Positions 1-11,337 of a stretch of 64,000 bases of DNA are shown here, in pieces. The notes beneath the pieces were generated by a model that was not told the origin of the DNA, did not search any database, and saw only the letters and a program-made list of their open reading frames with translations. The stretch is taken from NCBI RefSeq assembly GCF_014268745.2, contig NZ_JABWRB020000001.1:930001-994000 (forward strand). Direction: 5' to 3'. The stretch is from Pseudomonas zanjanensis. GTDB lineage: Bacteria; Pseudomonadota; Gammaproteobacteria; Pseudomonadales; Pseudomonadaceae. Position 1 is the stretch's first letter. Each line of letters begins with the position of its first letter. Made by a program: the position numbers and the translations under genes.

Positions 1-1512
1 CACCTGGGCAACCTTGGTGTTCAAGCCCTGGCCCATTTCGGTGCCGCCGTGGTTGAGATGGATGCTGCCGTCGGTGTAGACGTGGATCAAGGCGCCGGCC
101 TGGTTGAGGAAACTGGCGGTGAACGAAATGCCGAATTTCACCGGGGTCAGCGCCAGGCCCTTTTTCAGGATCGGGCTATTGGCGTTGTAGCGACGGATCG
201 CTTCACGGCGCTCGGCGTACTGGCTGCTTTCTTCGAGCTCGGCGGTCATTTCCTCGAGCATGTTGTGCTCGACGGTCTGGTAGTAGTGGGTGACGTTGCG
301 TTCGGTCTTGCCGTAGTAGTTGGCCTTGCGCACCGCCAGCGGATCGAGCCCCAGGTGTCGGGCGATGGCGTCCATCACTTCTTCGATGGCGACCATGCCC
401 TGCGGCCCGCCGAACCCCCGGTAGGCGGTGTTCGACGCGGTGTTGGTCTTGCAGCGGTGGCCGTTGATGGTCGCATCGCCCAAGTAGTAGGCGTTGTCGG
501 CGTGGAACATCGCCCGGTCGACGATGGAGGCCGACAGGTCCGGCGAGCAACCGCAGTTGCCGGCCAGTTCCAGGGCGATGCCGTGCAAGCGCCCGCGGCT
601 GTCGAAGCCGACGTCGTATTCGATGTAGAAGGGGTGGCGCTTGCCGGTCATCAGCATGTCTTCGACCCGGGGCAGGCGCATCTTGGTCGGCTGCCCGGTG
701 AGGTGCGCGATGACGGCGCACAGGCACGCCGGGCTGGCGGCCTGGGTTTCCTTGCCGCCAAAGCCGCCGCCCATGCGGCGCATGTCCACCACGACTTTGT
801 TCATCGACACGCCCAGCACTTCGGCCACCAGTTTCTGCACTTCGGTGGGGTTCTGGGTCGAGCAGTAGACGATCATGCCGCCGTCTTCGGTGGGCATCAC
901 CGAGGAAATCTGGGTTTCCAGGTAAAAATGCTCCTGGCCGCCGATGTGCAGCGAGCCCTGGATACGATGCTCGGCGCTCGCCAGCGCCGTGGCCGAATCG
1001 CCGCGCTGGTGGGTGTGGCTGTCCAGCACGAAGTGTCGCTTGCGCAGGGCCTCGACCACGTCCAGCACCGGCTCCAGGTCTTCGTATTCGATGATGGCGG
1101 CCATCGCTGCCTTACGTGCGGTCTCAAGATCCTTGGCGGCAACAGCCAGCACCGGTTGGCCGACGAACTGCACATCATCAATGGCCAGCAGCGGATCGCC
1201 GGGCAGCAGTGGGCCAATGTCCTTCAGGCCTGGAATGTCTGCGTGGGTGATGGCGATGCGCACGCCCTCAAAGGCGTAGCACGGCGCGGTATCGATGCGG
1301 ATGATCCGGGCGTGGGCGCGGTCCGACAGCCGGGCATAGACGTGCAACTGGTTGGGGAATTCCAGGCGGTCATCGATGTACTGCGCCTCGCCGGACACGT
1401 GCTTGGCGGCGCTGTCATGCTTGACGCTACGGCCCACGCCAGTGGTGAGGTCGCGGGCGAACAGCTCCGCCAGTTCGGCTTGGGTCTTCTCTACGGCGTG
1501 ATGGTTAGACAT
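1..1512 (-). CDS. xdhB: Xanthine dehydrogenase, molybdopterin-binding large subunit (partial, C-terminus beyond window)
   Basis: This is the molybdenum-cofactor subunit of xanthine dehydrogenase, which oxidises hypoxanthine and xanthine to urate in the cytoplasm together with XdhA. The window holds the first 504 codons, starting MSNHHAVEKT; the remaining roughly 300 residues of this ~800-residue family, with the catalytic glutamate, lie outside. Visible are the a/b hammerhead-type N-terminal domain and the cofactor-binding glycine-rich motif GGGFGGKE near residue 250, followed by RGFGGPQG near residue 364. Its ATG overlaps the xdhA stop by 8 bp (ATGTCTAA), so the two genes are probably translationally coupled. 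The frame is open to the window edge with no defect. Confidence 0.95.
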   Translation of the reverse strand, partial: MSNHHAVEKTQAELAELFARDLTTGVGRSVKHDSAAKHVSGEAQYIDDRLEFPNQLHVYARLSDRAHARIIRIDTAPCYAFEGVRIAITHADIPGLKDIGPLLPGDPLLAIDDVQFVGQPVLAVAAKDLETARKAAMAAIIEYEDLEPVLDVVEALRKRHFVLDSHTHQRGDSATALASAEHRIQGSLHIGGQEHFYLETQISSVMPTEDGGMIVYCSTQNPTEVQKLVAEVLGVSMNKVVVDMRRMGGGFGGKETQAASPACLCAVIAHLTGQPTKMRLPRVEDMLMTGKRHPFYIEYDVGFDSRGRLHGIALELAGNCGCSPDLSASIVDRAMFHADNAYYLGDATINGHRCKTNTASNTAYRGFGGPQGMVAIEEVMDAIARHLGLDPLAVRKANYYGKTERNVTHYYQTVEHNMLEEMTAELEESSQYAERREAIRRYNANSPILKKGLALTPVKFGISFTASFLNQAGALIHVYTDGSIHLNHGGTEMGQGLNTKVAQV

Positions 1513-2959
1513 AAGCGGTCACCCGAGTCTCGATGTGCGGCGTTTGCAGTTCGATGAAATATTTGCGCAACAGGTTGCGGGCGCTGAGCAGGCGGTATTC
1601 CTTGCTGGCGCGGAAATCCGACAGCGGCGTGAAATCCTCGGCCAGGACGGCGCAGGCGCGTTCGACGGTGCTGTCGGTCCACGGCGCGCCGATCAATGCG
1701 GCTTCACAATGCTTGGCGCGTTTCGGTGTGGCGGCCATGCCGCCGAAGGCCACGCGGGCGTCGCGGACCACGCCGTTGTCGATGCGCAGGTTGAAGGCCG
1801 CGCATACGGCGGAAATGTCATCGTCCAGGCGCTTGGACACCTTGTAGGCGCGGAACGCCTGTTCGGCGCTGGCTCGCGGCACGATGATCTTTTCGATGAA
1901 TTCGCTTTCCTGGCGGGCGGTGACCCGGTAGTCGATGAAATAGTCTTCCAGGGCCAGGGTGCGGCGGACCTGGCCCTTGCACAGCACGATCTGCGCGCCG
2001 AGGGCGATCAACAGGGGCGGCGAGTCACCAATAGGCGAGGCGTTGCCGATGTTGCCGCCCAAGGTGCCCTGGTTGCGGATCTGCAGCGAGGCGAAGCGTT
2101 GCAACAGTTCGCCGAAGTCCGGGTATTCGGCTTTCAGGGCCTCGTAGCAATCGGAGAGGGCGGTGGCGGCGCCGATCTCCAGGCGGTCGTCGAAGCGTTC
2201 GATACGCTTGAGTTCGGCGACGTTGCCCACGTAGATCATCACCGGCAGGGTGCGATGAAATTGCGTGACTTCCAGGGCCAGGTCCGTACCGCCGGCCAGT
2301 AGGCGCGCCTGGGGATAGGCGTCGTAGAGATCGGCCAGGTCGGCCACGGTCAGCGGCACCAGGCAGCGTTTGTCGCCGCTGTTGAGTTCACCGGTCTCGG
2401 TGGGGGCGATGGCTTTGAGGCGGGCGATGGTCTCGGCCTCGCGGGCGTCGAACTGGTCCGGCTGCTTGCTGCAGCAGGCCTGCTCGGCGGCGGCCAGGAT
2501 CGGCCGGTAGCCGGTGCAACGGCACAGGTTGCCGGCCAGGGCTTCGTGGGCCTGGTGGGCGTCGGCTTGCTCGCTGTTCTTCTGCAGGGCGAACAGCGAC
2601 ATGACGAAGCCCGGTGTGCAGAAACCGCATTGCGAACCGTGGCAGTCGACCATCGCTTGCTGAACGCTGTGCAGTTGGCCCTGGTGCTTGAGGTCCTCGA
2701 CGCTGATCAGTTGCTTGCCGTGCAGGGACGAGACGAAGGTCAGGCACGCGTTGAGGCTGCGGTAGCGAATGCGTTCGCGGCCATTGGCGTCCGTTTCCAA
2801 TTCGCCCACCACCACGGTACACGCGCCACAGTCGCCGCTGGCGCAGCCTTCTTTGGTGCCGGGTTTACCAACGTGTTCGCGCAAGTAGTTGAGCACGGTC
2901 AGGTTCGGGTCCAGGGCGTGCTCGCTACGGAGTTCCTGGTTGAGTAAAAACTGGATCAC
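1505..2959 (-). CDS. xdhA: Xanthine dehydrogenase small subunit (2Fe-2S and FAD domains)
   Basis: Electron-transfer subunit of xanthine dehydrogenase, passing electrons from the XdhB molybdenum centre through two 2Fe-2S clusters to FAD. With the chosen GTG start (VIQFLLNQEL; GAGG six bases upstream) the protein has 484 residues. The plant-type ferredoxin motif CASGDCGAC lies at residues 39–47. The second cluster motifs CGFCTPG and CRCTGYRP follow between about 110 and 155. The FAD-binding domain (LLAGGTDLALEV) and a CO-dehydrogenase-flavoprotein-type C-terminal domain complete it. An upstream ATG at 3031 is in frame but adds 24 low-complexity residues not expected in this family, so I prefer the GTG. 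It is the first gene of the xdhAB(C) operon and is divergent from a GntR regulator. Confidence 0.93.
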   Translation of the reverse strand: MIQFLLNQELRSEHALDPNLTVLNYLREHVGKPGTKEGCASGDCGACTVVVGELETDANGRERIRYRSLNACLTFVSSLHGKQLISVEDLKHQGQLHSVQQAMVDCHGSQCGFCTPGFVMSLFALQKNSEQADAHQAHEALAGNLCRCTGYRPILAAAEQACCSKQPDQFDAREAETIARLKAIAPTETGELNSGDKRCLVPLTVADLADLYDAYPQARLLAGGTDLALEVTQFHRTLPVMIYVGNVAELKRIERFDDRLEIGAATALSDCYEALKAEYPDFGELLQRFASLQIRNQGTLGGNIGNASPIGDSPPLLIALGAQIVLCKGQVRRTLALEDYFIDYRVTARQESEFIEKIIVPRASAEQAFRAYKVSKRLDDDISAVCAAFNLRIDNGVVRDARVAFGGMAATPKRAKHCEAALIGAPWTDSTVERACAVLAEDFTPLSDFRASKEYRLLSARNLLRKYFIELQTPHIETRVTAYV

Positions 2960-3342
2960 GGAAGGCCTCGCAGACTCATTATTGTTGTTTCGACGTGGGC
3001 CTGAATTTATCAGGTCTGACTTTTCGGTCAACGATTTTCTGACTTAAGGGTCAAGAAAATCCATCTGGTCGATAAACAACGCTTTATGGACACGGTGGAA
3101 CCCTGTGGGAGCCGAGCTTGCTCGCGATGACGGCGGTACATTCAGTATGGATGCAAGCTGACAGACCGCTATCGCGAGCAAGCTCGGCTCCCACAGGTTC
3201 TTCCACAGATTCTGTTCCAGGATGAGAGTCCGGATTTTTTTGCTTATATCGTGCCAAAAACCCGCTGCAGGCCCTGCGCCATGACGTACCGAGTGCGCTA
3301 CACTGCGCCGCTTGTGCAGATCGAAGAGTTTGAAGGACAACC
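2960..3342. other. Divergent intergenic region between xdhA and the GntR regulator
   Basis: About 380 bp. It must contain the promoters of the xdh operon and of the GntR-type regulator, and it holds one inverted REP pair (3103–3198). I could not pick a convincing operator for the regulator. Confidence 0.6.
3103..3198. repeat. REP pair, family A (GTGGGAGCCGAGCTTGCTCGCGA type)
   Basis: Two oppositely oriented copies of a ~23-bp REP unit, GTGGGAGCCGAGCTTGCTCG at the left and its inverse at the right, separated by about 50 bp. Typical Pseudomonas extragenic palindrome doublet. Confidence 0.9.
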
Positions 3343-4002
3343 ATGACGTTCAAGGCCCCGGACAGCCTCGCCGAGCAAATCGCCCATCACCTCGCCGAAC
3401 GCATCATTCGCGGCGAAATGAAACCGGGAGAGCGCATCCAGGAGCAGAAGGTCACGCTGGCGCTCAACGTCAGCCGCGGCTCGGTCCGCGAGGCCTTGCT
3501 GATCCTGGAGCGACGCCATTTGATCGCGATCCTGCCGCGCCGTGGCGCCCACGTCACCGAACTCACCGAGCACAAGGTGCGCAGCCTCTGCACGCTGATG
3601 AGCGAGCTGTACATCCTATTGGGCAACGCCGTGGCCCATGGCTGGAAAGAACAGGCCGACATGGCGCCGTTCGTCGCGATCCAGCAGCGTCTCAACGACG
3701 CCTACGCGCGCCAGGACATCCGCACCTTCGTCGATGAAAGCTTCAGCGTGATGCGCGCCGCCTATCCCTTTGCCAACAATCCGTATCTGCAGGAAACCGT
3801 CGAGAACCTGCAACCGGCCATGAGCCGTGCCTATTTCCTGGCCCTGGACCAGCGCAAGGCGGAAATGAGCGAATTCCTCGACCTGTTCCAGCGCCTGCTC
3901 GCCGCTGTGCTGGCCCGTGATTTGCCGCAGATCCGCATCGTGCTCACGGCCTACGCCCAGCGCAGTTGCGATCTGGTGGTTTCTGCCCTGACGGCGGCCT
4001 GA
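3343..4002 (+). CDS. GntR-family transcriptional regulator (FCD subfamily)
   Basis: A 219-residue DNA-binding regulator. The N-terminal winged helix (about residues 8–72) shows the GntR pattern: LAEQIAHHLAERIIRGEM, then a helix-turn-helix around NVSRGSVREALLIL and the wing RRGAHVTEL. The C-terminal ~130 residues are helical, as in FadR/FCD effector domains. It is divergent from xdhAB, so control of purine catabolism is a reasonable guess, though it is also cotranscribed with smc: its TGA ends one base before the smc GTG, suggesting translational coupling. ATG at 3343 has GAAGGA upstream. The effector is not evident from sequence. Confidence 0.88.
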   Translation: MTFKAPDSLAEQIAHHLAERIIRGEMKPGERIQEQKVTLALNVSRGSVREALLILERRHLIAILPRRGAHVTELTEHKVRSLCTLMSELYILLGNAVAHGWKEQADMAPFVAIQQRLNDAYARQDIRTFVDESFSVMRAAYPFANNPYLQETVENLQPAMSRAYFLALDQRKAEMSEFLDLFQRLLAAVLARDLPQIRIVLTAYAQRSCDLVVSALTAA

Positions 4003-4003
4003 C

Positions 4004-7000
4004 GTGCGGCTCAAGTGCATCAAGTTGGCGGGGTTCAAATCCTTCGTCGACCCGACCACGGTGAACTTCCCCAGTAACATGGCGGCGGTGGTCGGGCCCA
4101 ATGGTTGCGGCAAGTCGAACATCATCGACGCCGTGCGCTGGGTGATGGGCGAAAGCTCGGCCAAGAACCTGCGCGGCGAGTCGATGACCGACGTCATCTT
4201 CAACGGCTCCACCAGTCGCAAGCCGGTGAGCCAGGCCAGCATCGAGCTGGTGTTCGATAACTCCGACGGCACCCTGGTGGGCGAGTACGCGGCCTATGCG
4301 GAAATTTCCATTCGTCGCAAAGTGACCCGCGACAGCCAGAACAGCTATTTCCTCAACGGCGCCAAGTGCCGTCGCCGGGACATCACCGATATTTTCCTCG
4401 GCACCGGCCTGGGCCCGCGCAGCTACTCGATCATCGAGCAGGGCATGATCTCCAAGCTGATCGAGGCCAAGCCCGAAGACCTGCGCAACTTCATCGAAGA
4501 GGCCGCCGGCATTTCCAAATACAAGGAGCGCCGGCGCGAGACCGAAAACCGCATTCGTCGCACCCACGAAAACCTGGCGCGCCTGACCGACCTGCGCGAA
4601 GAACTCGAACGCCAGCTCGAACGTTTGCATCGTCAGGCCGAGGCTGCGAAGAAGTACCAGGAATACAAAGGCGAGGAGCGTCAGCTCAAGGCCCAGCTGT
4701 CGGCCTTGCGCTGGCAGGCGCTGAACGAGCAGGTCGGCCAGCGCGAAGCGATCATCGGCAACCAGGAAGTCAGCTTCGAAGCCCTGGTGGCCGAGCAGCG
4801 CAACGCCGACGCAGCCATCGAGCGGCTGCGCGACGGCCACCATGACCTGTCCGAGCGCTTCAATCTGGTGCAAGGGCGCTTCTATTCCGTGGGGGGCGAC
4901 ATCGCCCGGGTCGAGCAGAGCATCCAGCATGGTCAGCAACGGCTGCGGCAGTTGCAGGACGACTTGAAGGAAGCCGAGCGGGCGCGCCTGGAAACCGAAT
5001 CGCACCTGGGTCATGACCGCACGTTGCTGTTGACCCTCGGCGAAGAGCTGGACAGGCTGACGCCGGAGCAGGAAGTCACCAGCGCCGCCGCCGAAGAGGC
5101 TGCCGCAGCCCTGGAAGAAGCCGAGCTGACCATGCATGGCTGGCAAGAGCAGTGGGACAGTTTCAACCTGACGTCGGCCGAGCCGCGGCGCCAGGCAGAA
5201 GTCCAGCAGTCGCGCATCCAGCAGTTGGAAACCAGCATGGAGCGCCTGGCCGAACGTCAGCGCCGCCTGTCCGAAGAGCGCGCCTTGCTCGCCGCGGATC
5301 CGGAAGACGCCGCGATTCTGGAGCTGAGCGAGCAACTGGCGACCAGCGAGGCCACCCTCGAAGACTTGCAGGCCAGCGAAGATGCCCAGGTCGAGCGCCT
5401 TGAACAACTGCGCCAGGCTTTGCAACTGGCCTTGCAGAACCAGCAACAGGCCCAGGGCGAATTGCAGCGGCTCAATGGGCGCCTGGCTTCGCTGGAGGCC
5501 TTGCAGCAAGCGGCGCTGGACCCGGGCACTGGCACCGCCGAATGGCTGCGCGACCAGCACCTGGCCGAGCGTCCACGACTGGCCGAGGGCCTGAAGGTCG
5601 ATGGTGGCTGGGAACTGGCGGTGGAAACCGTGCTCGGCGCTGACCTGCAAGCGGTGCTGGTGGATGACTTTGCTGGCTTCGACCTGTCGGGCTTCACTCA
5701 AGGCGATCTGCGCCTACTCAGCCCGGCCGGCGATGGCGTGCGAATTCCCGGCAGCTTGCTCGATAAGGTCGAGGCCCAGGTCGACCTGTCGCCCTGGCTC
5801 GGGCAGGTCAAGCCAGTGGACAGCCTTGAGCAGGCCTTGGCTTTGCGCGGGCAATTGGCAGCCGGCGAAAGCTTGATCAGTCGTGACGGGTATTGGGTTG
5901 GCCGGCATTTCCTGCGGGTGCGCCGGGCCAGCGAAGCCGAGAGCGGCATGCTCGCCCGCGGCCAGGAAATCCAGCGCCTGGGCGCCGAGCGAGAAGAGCG
6001 CGAAGCCAGCGTCGAAGCCCTGGAAACCGAATTGCAAAACCTGCGGGCGCAACAGCGTCAACAGGAAAACGGCCGCGAACACCTGCGGCGGCTGTTGCAG
6101 GATGAAGCGCGCCAGCAAGGCGAGCTCAAGGCGCAGTTGTCGGCCGGCAAGGCCAAGGTTGAACAGCTGGCGCTGCGCCGTACCCGCCTGGAAGAAGAAA
6201 TCGCCGAGCTGGGCGAGCAGCGGGCCCTGGAGCACGAGCAGATCGGCGAAGCGCGCTTGCAACTGCAAGAAGCCCTTGATGCCATGGCGCTGGACACCGA
6301 GCAGCGCGAACTGTTGCTGGCCCAGCGTGACAGCTTGCGCGAACGCCTGGACCGGGTGCGCCAGGAAGCACGCCAGCACAAGGACCACGCCCATCAACTG
6401 GCGGTGCGCCTGGGCTCGCTCAGGGCCCAGCACGATTCCACGCGCCAGGCCTTGGAACGGCTGGAAATGCAGTCCGAGCGCCTGACCGAAAAGCGCGAAC
6501 AGTTGAGCCTCAATCTGGAGGAGGGCGAAGCGCCACTGGAAGAGCTGCGCCTCAAGCTTGAAGAGTTGCTCGACAAGCGCATGAGTGTCGACGAAGAGCT
6601 CAAGACCGCGCAAATCGCCTTGGAGGACGCCGACCGCGAACTGCGCGACGCCGAAAAGCGCCGCGGCCAGGCCGAGCAGCAATCGCAACTGATCCGTGGC
6701 CAGATGGAACAGCAGCGCATGGAGTGGCAAGCCTTGACGGTGCGGCGCAAGGCCTTGCAGGACCAGTTGCTGGAAGACGGCTACGACCTCGACGGCGTGC
6801 TCGCTACCCTGGTGGCCGGGGCGAACGAGAAGGACGCCGAGGAAGAATTGGAGCGCATTGCCCAGCGCATCCAGCGCCTGGGGGCCATCAACTTGGCGGC
6901 CATCGACGAGTACCAGCAGCAGTCCGAACGCAAGCGCTACCTGGACGCCCAGAACGACGACCTGGTGGAAGCGCTGGAGACCCTGGAAAACGTCATCCGC

Positions 7001-7492
7001 AAGATCGACAAGGAAACCCGCAACCGCTTCAAGGATACCTTTGATCAGATCAACGGCGGTTTGCAGGCCCTTTTTCCAAAAGTTTTCGGTGGCGGCAGCG
7101 CCTACTTGGAACTGACGGGCGAAGATTTACTCGATACAGGGGTGACAATCATGGCGCGTCCTCCTGGCAAGAAGAACAGCACCATCCATTTGCTCTCCGG
7201 TGGCGAAAAGGCGCTGACCGCGCTGGCCCTGGTCTTTGCCATCTTCAAATTGAACCCGGCGCCGTTCTGCATGCTCGACGAGGTCGACGCGCCGCTGGAC
7301 GACGCCAACGTAGGCCGTTACGCACGGCTGGTGAAAGAAATGTCTGAAACGGTGCAGTTCATCTACATCACCCACAACAAGATCGCCATGGAAATGGCCG
7401 ATCAGTTGATGGGGGTGACGATGCACGAGCCGGGCTGTTCGCGACTGGTGGCGGTGGATGTGGAGGAGGCCATGGCCATGGTGGATGCCTGA
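4004..7492 (+). CDS. smc: Chromosome segregation protein SMC
   Basis: A 1162-residue structural-maintenance-of-chromosomes ATPase that loops and condenses DNA, acting as a dimer with ScpA and ScpB. Walker A GPNGCGKSN is at residues 31–39, the ABC signature LLSGGEKAL near 1063 and Walker B MLDEVDAPLDD near 1089. Between them run two long Glu/Gln/Arg/Leu-rich coiled coils (about 165–500 and 645–1000) separated by a hinge around 510–640 (KVDGGWELAVETVLG). The start is GTG, one base after the upstream regulator's stop. Length and architecture are normal for Pseudomonas SMC. Many long reading frames on the other strand here are GC-rich artefacts. Confidence 0.97.
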   Translation: MRLKCIKLAGFKSFVDPTTVNFPSNMAAVVGPNGCGKSNIIDAVRWVMGESSAKNLRGESMTDVIFNGSTSRKPVSQASIELVFDNSDGTLVGEYAAYAEISIRRKVTRDSQNSYFLNGAKCRRRDITDIFLGTGLGPRSYSIIEQGMISKLIEAKPEDLRNFIEEAAGISKYKERRRETENRIRRTHENLARLTDLREELERQLERLHRQAEAAKKYQEYKGEERQLKAQLSALRWQALNEQVGQREAIIGNQEVSFEALVAEQRNADAAIERLRDGHHDLSERFNLVQGRFYSVGGDIARVEQSIQHGQQRLRQLQDDLKEAERARLETESHLGHDRTLLLTLGEELDRLTPEQEVTSAAAEEAAAALEEAELTMHGWQEQWDSFNLTSAEPRRQAEVQQSRIQQLETSMERLAERQRRLSEERALLAADPEDAAILELSEQLATSEATLEDLQASEDAQVERLEQLRQALQLALQNQQQAQGELQRLNGRLASLEALQQAALDPGTGTAEWLRDQHLAERPRLAEGLKVDGGWELAVETVLGADLQAVLVDDFAGFDLSGFTQGDLRLLSPAGDGVRIPGSLLDKVEAQVDLSPWLGQVKPVDSLEQALALRGQLAAGESLISRDGYWVGRHFLRVRRASEAESGMLARGQEIQRLGAEREEREASVEALETELQNLRAQQRQQENGREHLRRLLQDEARQQGELKAQLSAGKAKVEQLALRRTRLEEEIAELGEQRALEHEQIGEARLQLQEALDAMALDTEQRELLLAQRDSLRERLDRVRQEARQHKDHAHQLAVRLGSLRAQHDSTRQALERLEMQSERLTEKREQLSLNLEEGEAPLEELRLKLEELLDKRMSVDEELKTAQIALEDADRELRDAEKRRGQAEQQSQLIRGQMEQQRMEWQALTVRRKALQDQLLEDGYDLDGVLATLVAGANEKDAEEELERIAQRIQRLGAINLAAIDEYQQQSERKRYLDAQNDDLVEALETLENVIRKIDKETRNRFKDTFDQINGGLQALFPKVFGGGSAYLELTGEDLLDTGVTIMARPPGKKNSTIHLLSGGEKALTALALVFAIFKLNPAPFCMLDEVDAPLDDANVGRYARLVKEMSETVQFIYITHNKIAMEMADQLMGVTMHEPGCSRLVAVDVEEAMAMVDA

Positions 7493-7750
7493 ACAACAGC
7501 TTGTAGGGCTTCAACTTCGAACGCTGTAGGTATTTTTTACCCTTGGGGCTGATGTTCAATTCACAGATTGGGCACAAGCCTATGCGACAGACGGTGTAAA
7601 GTTATCTTTGGTCGTGCTAGTTTAATGTCAATTTTTCGTATGCGTGGGCAAAACGCCATTCAGAACATAGAGTTGGCGCCACGTTTTAAAGCGGTTTGCA
7701 AATAGCTAAGCCCCTTATTTTTCAGCATTTTTATAGAGGCACGGGATTAC

Positions 7751-8596
7751 ATGGAAATCGGTCTGCGCGAGTGGCTGATCGTCATCGGCATCATTGTCAT
7801 TGCCGGTATTCTTTTCGACGGCTGGCGTCGCATGCGCGGCGGCAAGGGGAAACTGAAGTTTCGCCTGGATCGCAGCCTGTCGAACCTGCCCGATGAGGAT
7901 GATAGCGCCGAGCTGCTGGGGCCGCCGCGGGTGCTGGACGCCCACAAGGAGCCGCAGCTGGACGAGCATGACTTGCCGTCGATGAGCGCGCCTGCCCGTG
8001 AGCCACGGGAGTCGGGTTCCAAGCGTGGCAAGCGCAACAGCGAGCCGTCCCAGGGTGATTTGAACCTGAACCTCGACCTGGATGGCGGGCCGAGCTTCAG
8101 CAGTCGCGACGGCGACTTCCCGGACGAAAACAAGGCCCCGAGCGCCGACAAGGACCAGGCCCAGGCTGAAGAAGTGCTGGTGATCAGCGTGATCTGCCGC
8201 GACCCGGCCGGCTTCAAGGGCCCGGCGTTGCTACAGAACATCCTCGAAAGCGGCCTGCGTTTTGGCGAAATGGACATTTTCCACCGTCACGAAAGCATGG
8301 CCGGTAACGGCGAGGTGCTGTTCTCCATGGCCAACGCGGTCAAGCCTGGCGTGTTCGACCTCGACGACATCGATCATTTCAGCACGCCGGCGGTGAGCTT
8401 CTTCCTTGGCCTGCCGGGCCCGCGTCATCCCAAGCAAGCATTCGACGTGATGGTGGCCGCCGCTCGCAAGCTGTCCCAGGAGCTCAACGGCGAACTGAAG
8501 GATGACCAGCGCAGCGTGCTGACCGCCCAGACCATCGAGCACTACCGCCAGCGCATCGTCGAATTCGAGCGCCGGGCGCTGACCCAGAAGCGCTGA
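7751..8596 (+). CDS. zipA: Cell division protein ZipA
   Basis: Inner-membrane protein that tethers FtsZ to the membrane at the division site. The 281-residue protein begins with a single N-terminal membrane segment (about residues 7–23, [16 protein letters not shown]) followed by a short basic stretch ([11 protein letters not shown]). Next comes a charged, proline/serine-rich linker (to about residue 135), and then the globular ZipA C-terminal FtsZ-binding domain (from [16 protein letters not shown]). Order smc–zipA–ligA is conserved in Pseudomonas. The 258-bp gap upstream, AT-richer than its surroundings, probably carries its own promoter. A terminator-like hairpin follows before ligA. Confidence 0.95.
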   Translation: MEIGLREWLIVIGIIVIAGILFDGWRRMRGGKGKLKFRLDRSLSNLPDEDDSAELLGPPRVLDAHKEPQLDEHDLPSMSAPAREPRESGSKRGKRNSEPSQGDLNLNLDLDGGPSFSSRDGDFPDENKAPSADKDQAQAEEVLVISVICRDPAGFKGPALLQNILESGLRFGEMDIFHRHESMAGNGEVLFSMANAVKPGVFDLDDIDHFSTPAVSFFLGLPGPRHPKQAFDVMVAAARKLSQELNGELKDDQRSVLTAQTIEHYRQRIVEFERRALTQKR

Positions 8597-8650
8597 TCAA
8601 TGACACAGGCTCTCCCTGACCAGAGAGCTTTTTGTGGCAGGAGAGCTTTT

Positions 8651-8690
8651 GTGGCGAGGGAGCTTGCTCCCGCTGGGGGCGAAGCCCCCC
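8651..8690. repeat. Single REP unit, family B (GTGGCGAGGGAGCTTGCTCC type)
   Basis: One family-B REP palindrome followed by a short GC hairpin (GGGGGCGAAGCCCCC). No inverted partner follows, unlike most family-B loci in this window. Confidence 0.8.
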
Positions 8691-8704
8691 AAAAGGTTTA
8701 AAAA

Positions 8705-11107
<2,403 letters not shown>

Positions 11108-11122
11108 GGGTGATCGGCTTTT

Positions 11123-11252
11123 GTGGCGAGGGAGCTTGCTCCCGCCGGGTGGCGCAGCCGCCCCAATCGGGGCGACGCAATGCTCCTGGTGGACCGCATT
11201 AGCTGGTTTTGCGACGGCTGCGCCGCCGAGCGGGAGCAAGCTCCCTCGCCAC
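11123..11252. repeat. REP pair, family B
   Basis: Inverted pair of GTGGCGAGGGAGCTTGCTCC units about 80 bp apart, the inner flanks carrying GGCGCAGCCGCC-type small hairpins. It lies between ligA and the metallopeptidase-like gene. Confidence 0.9.
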
Positions 11253-11337
11253 GATTTACCGGCGTCATGACCCAGCGTTTTGGAACGATCATGAGCGTAA
11301 GGTGATCTAGTCTTGCAGGCTCCAGGGAGAGATCGCC

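Noticed and set aside
49..1557. A 502-codon plus-strand frame at the window start
   Set aside because: It is antisense to xdhB, whose protein sequence is clearly recognisable through the same bases.
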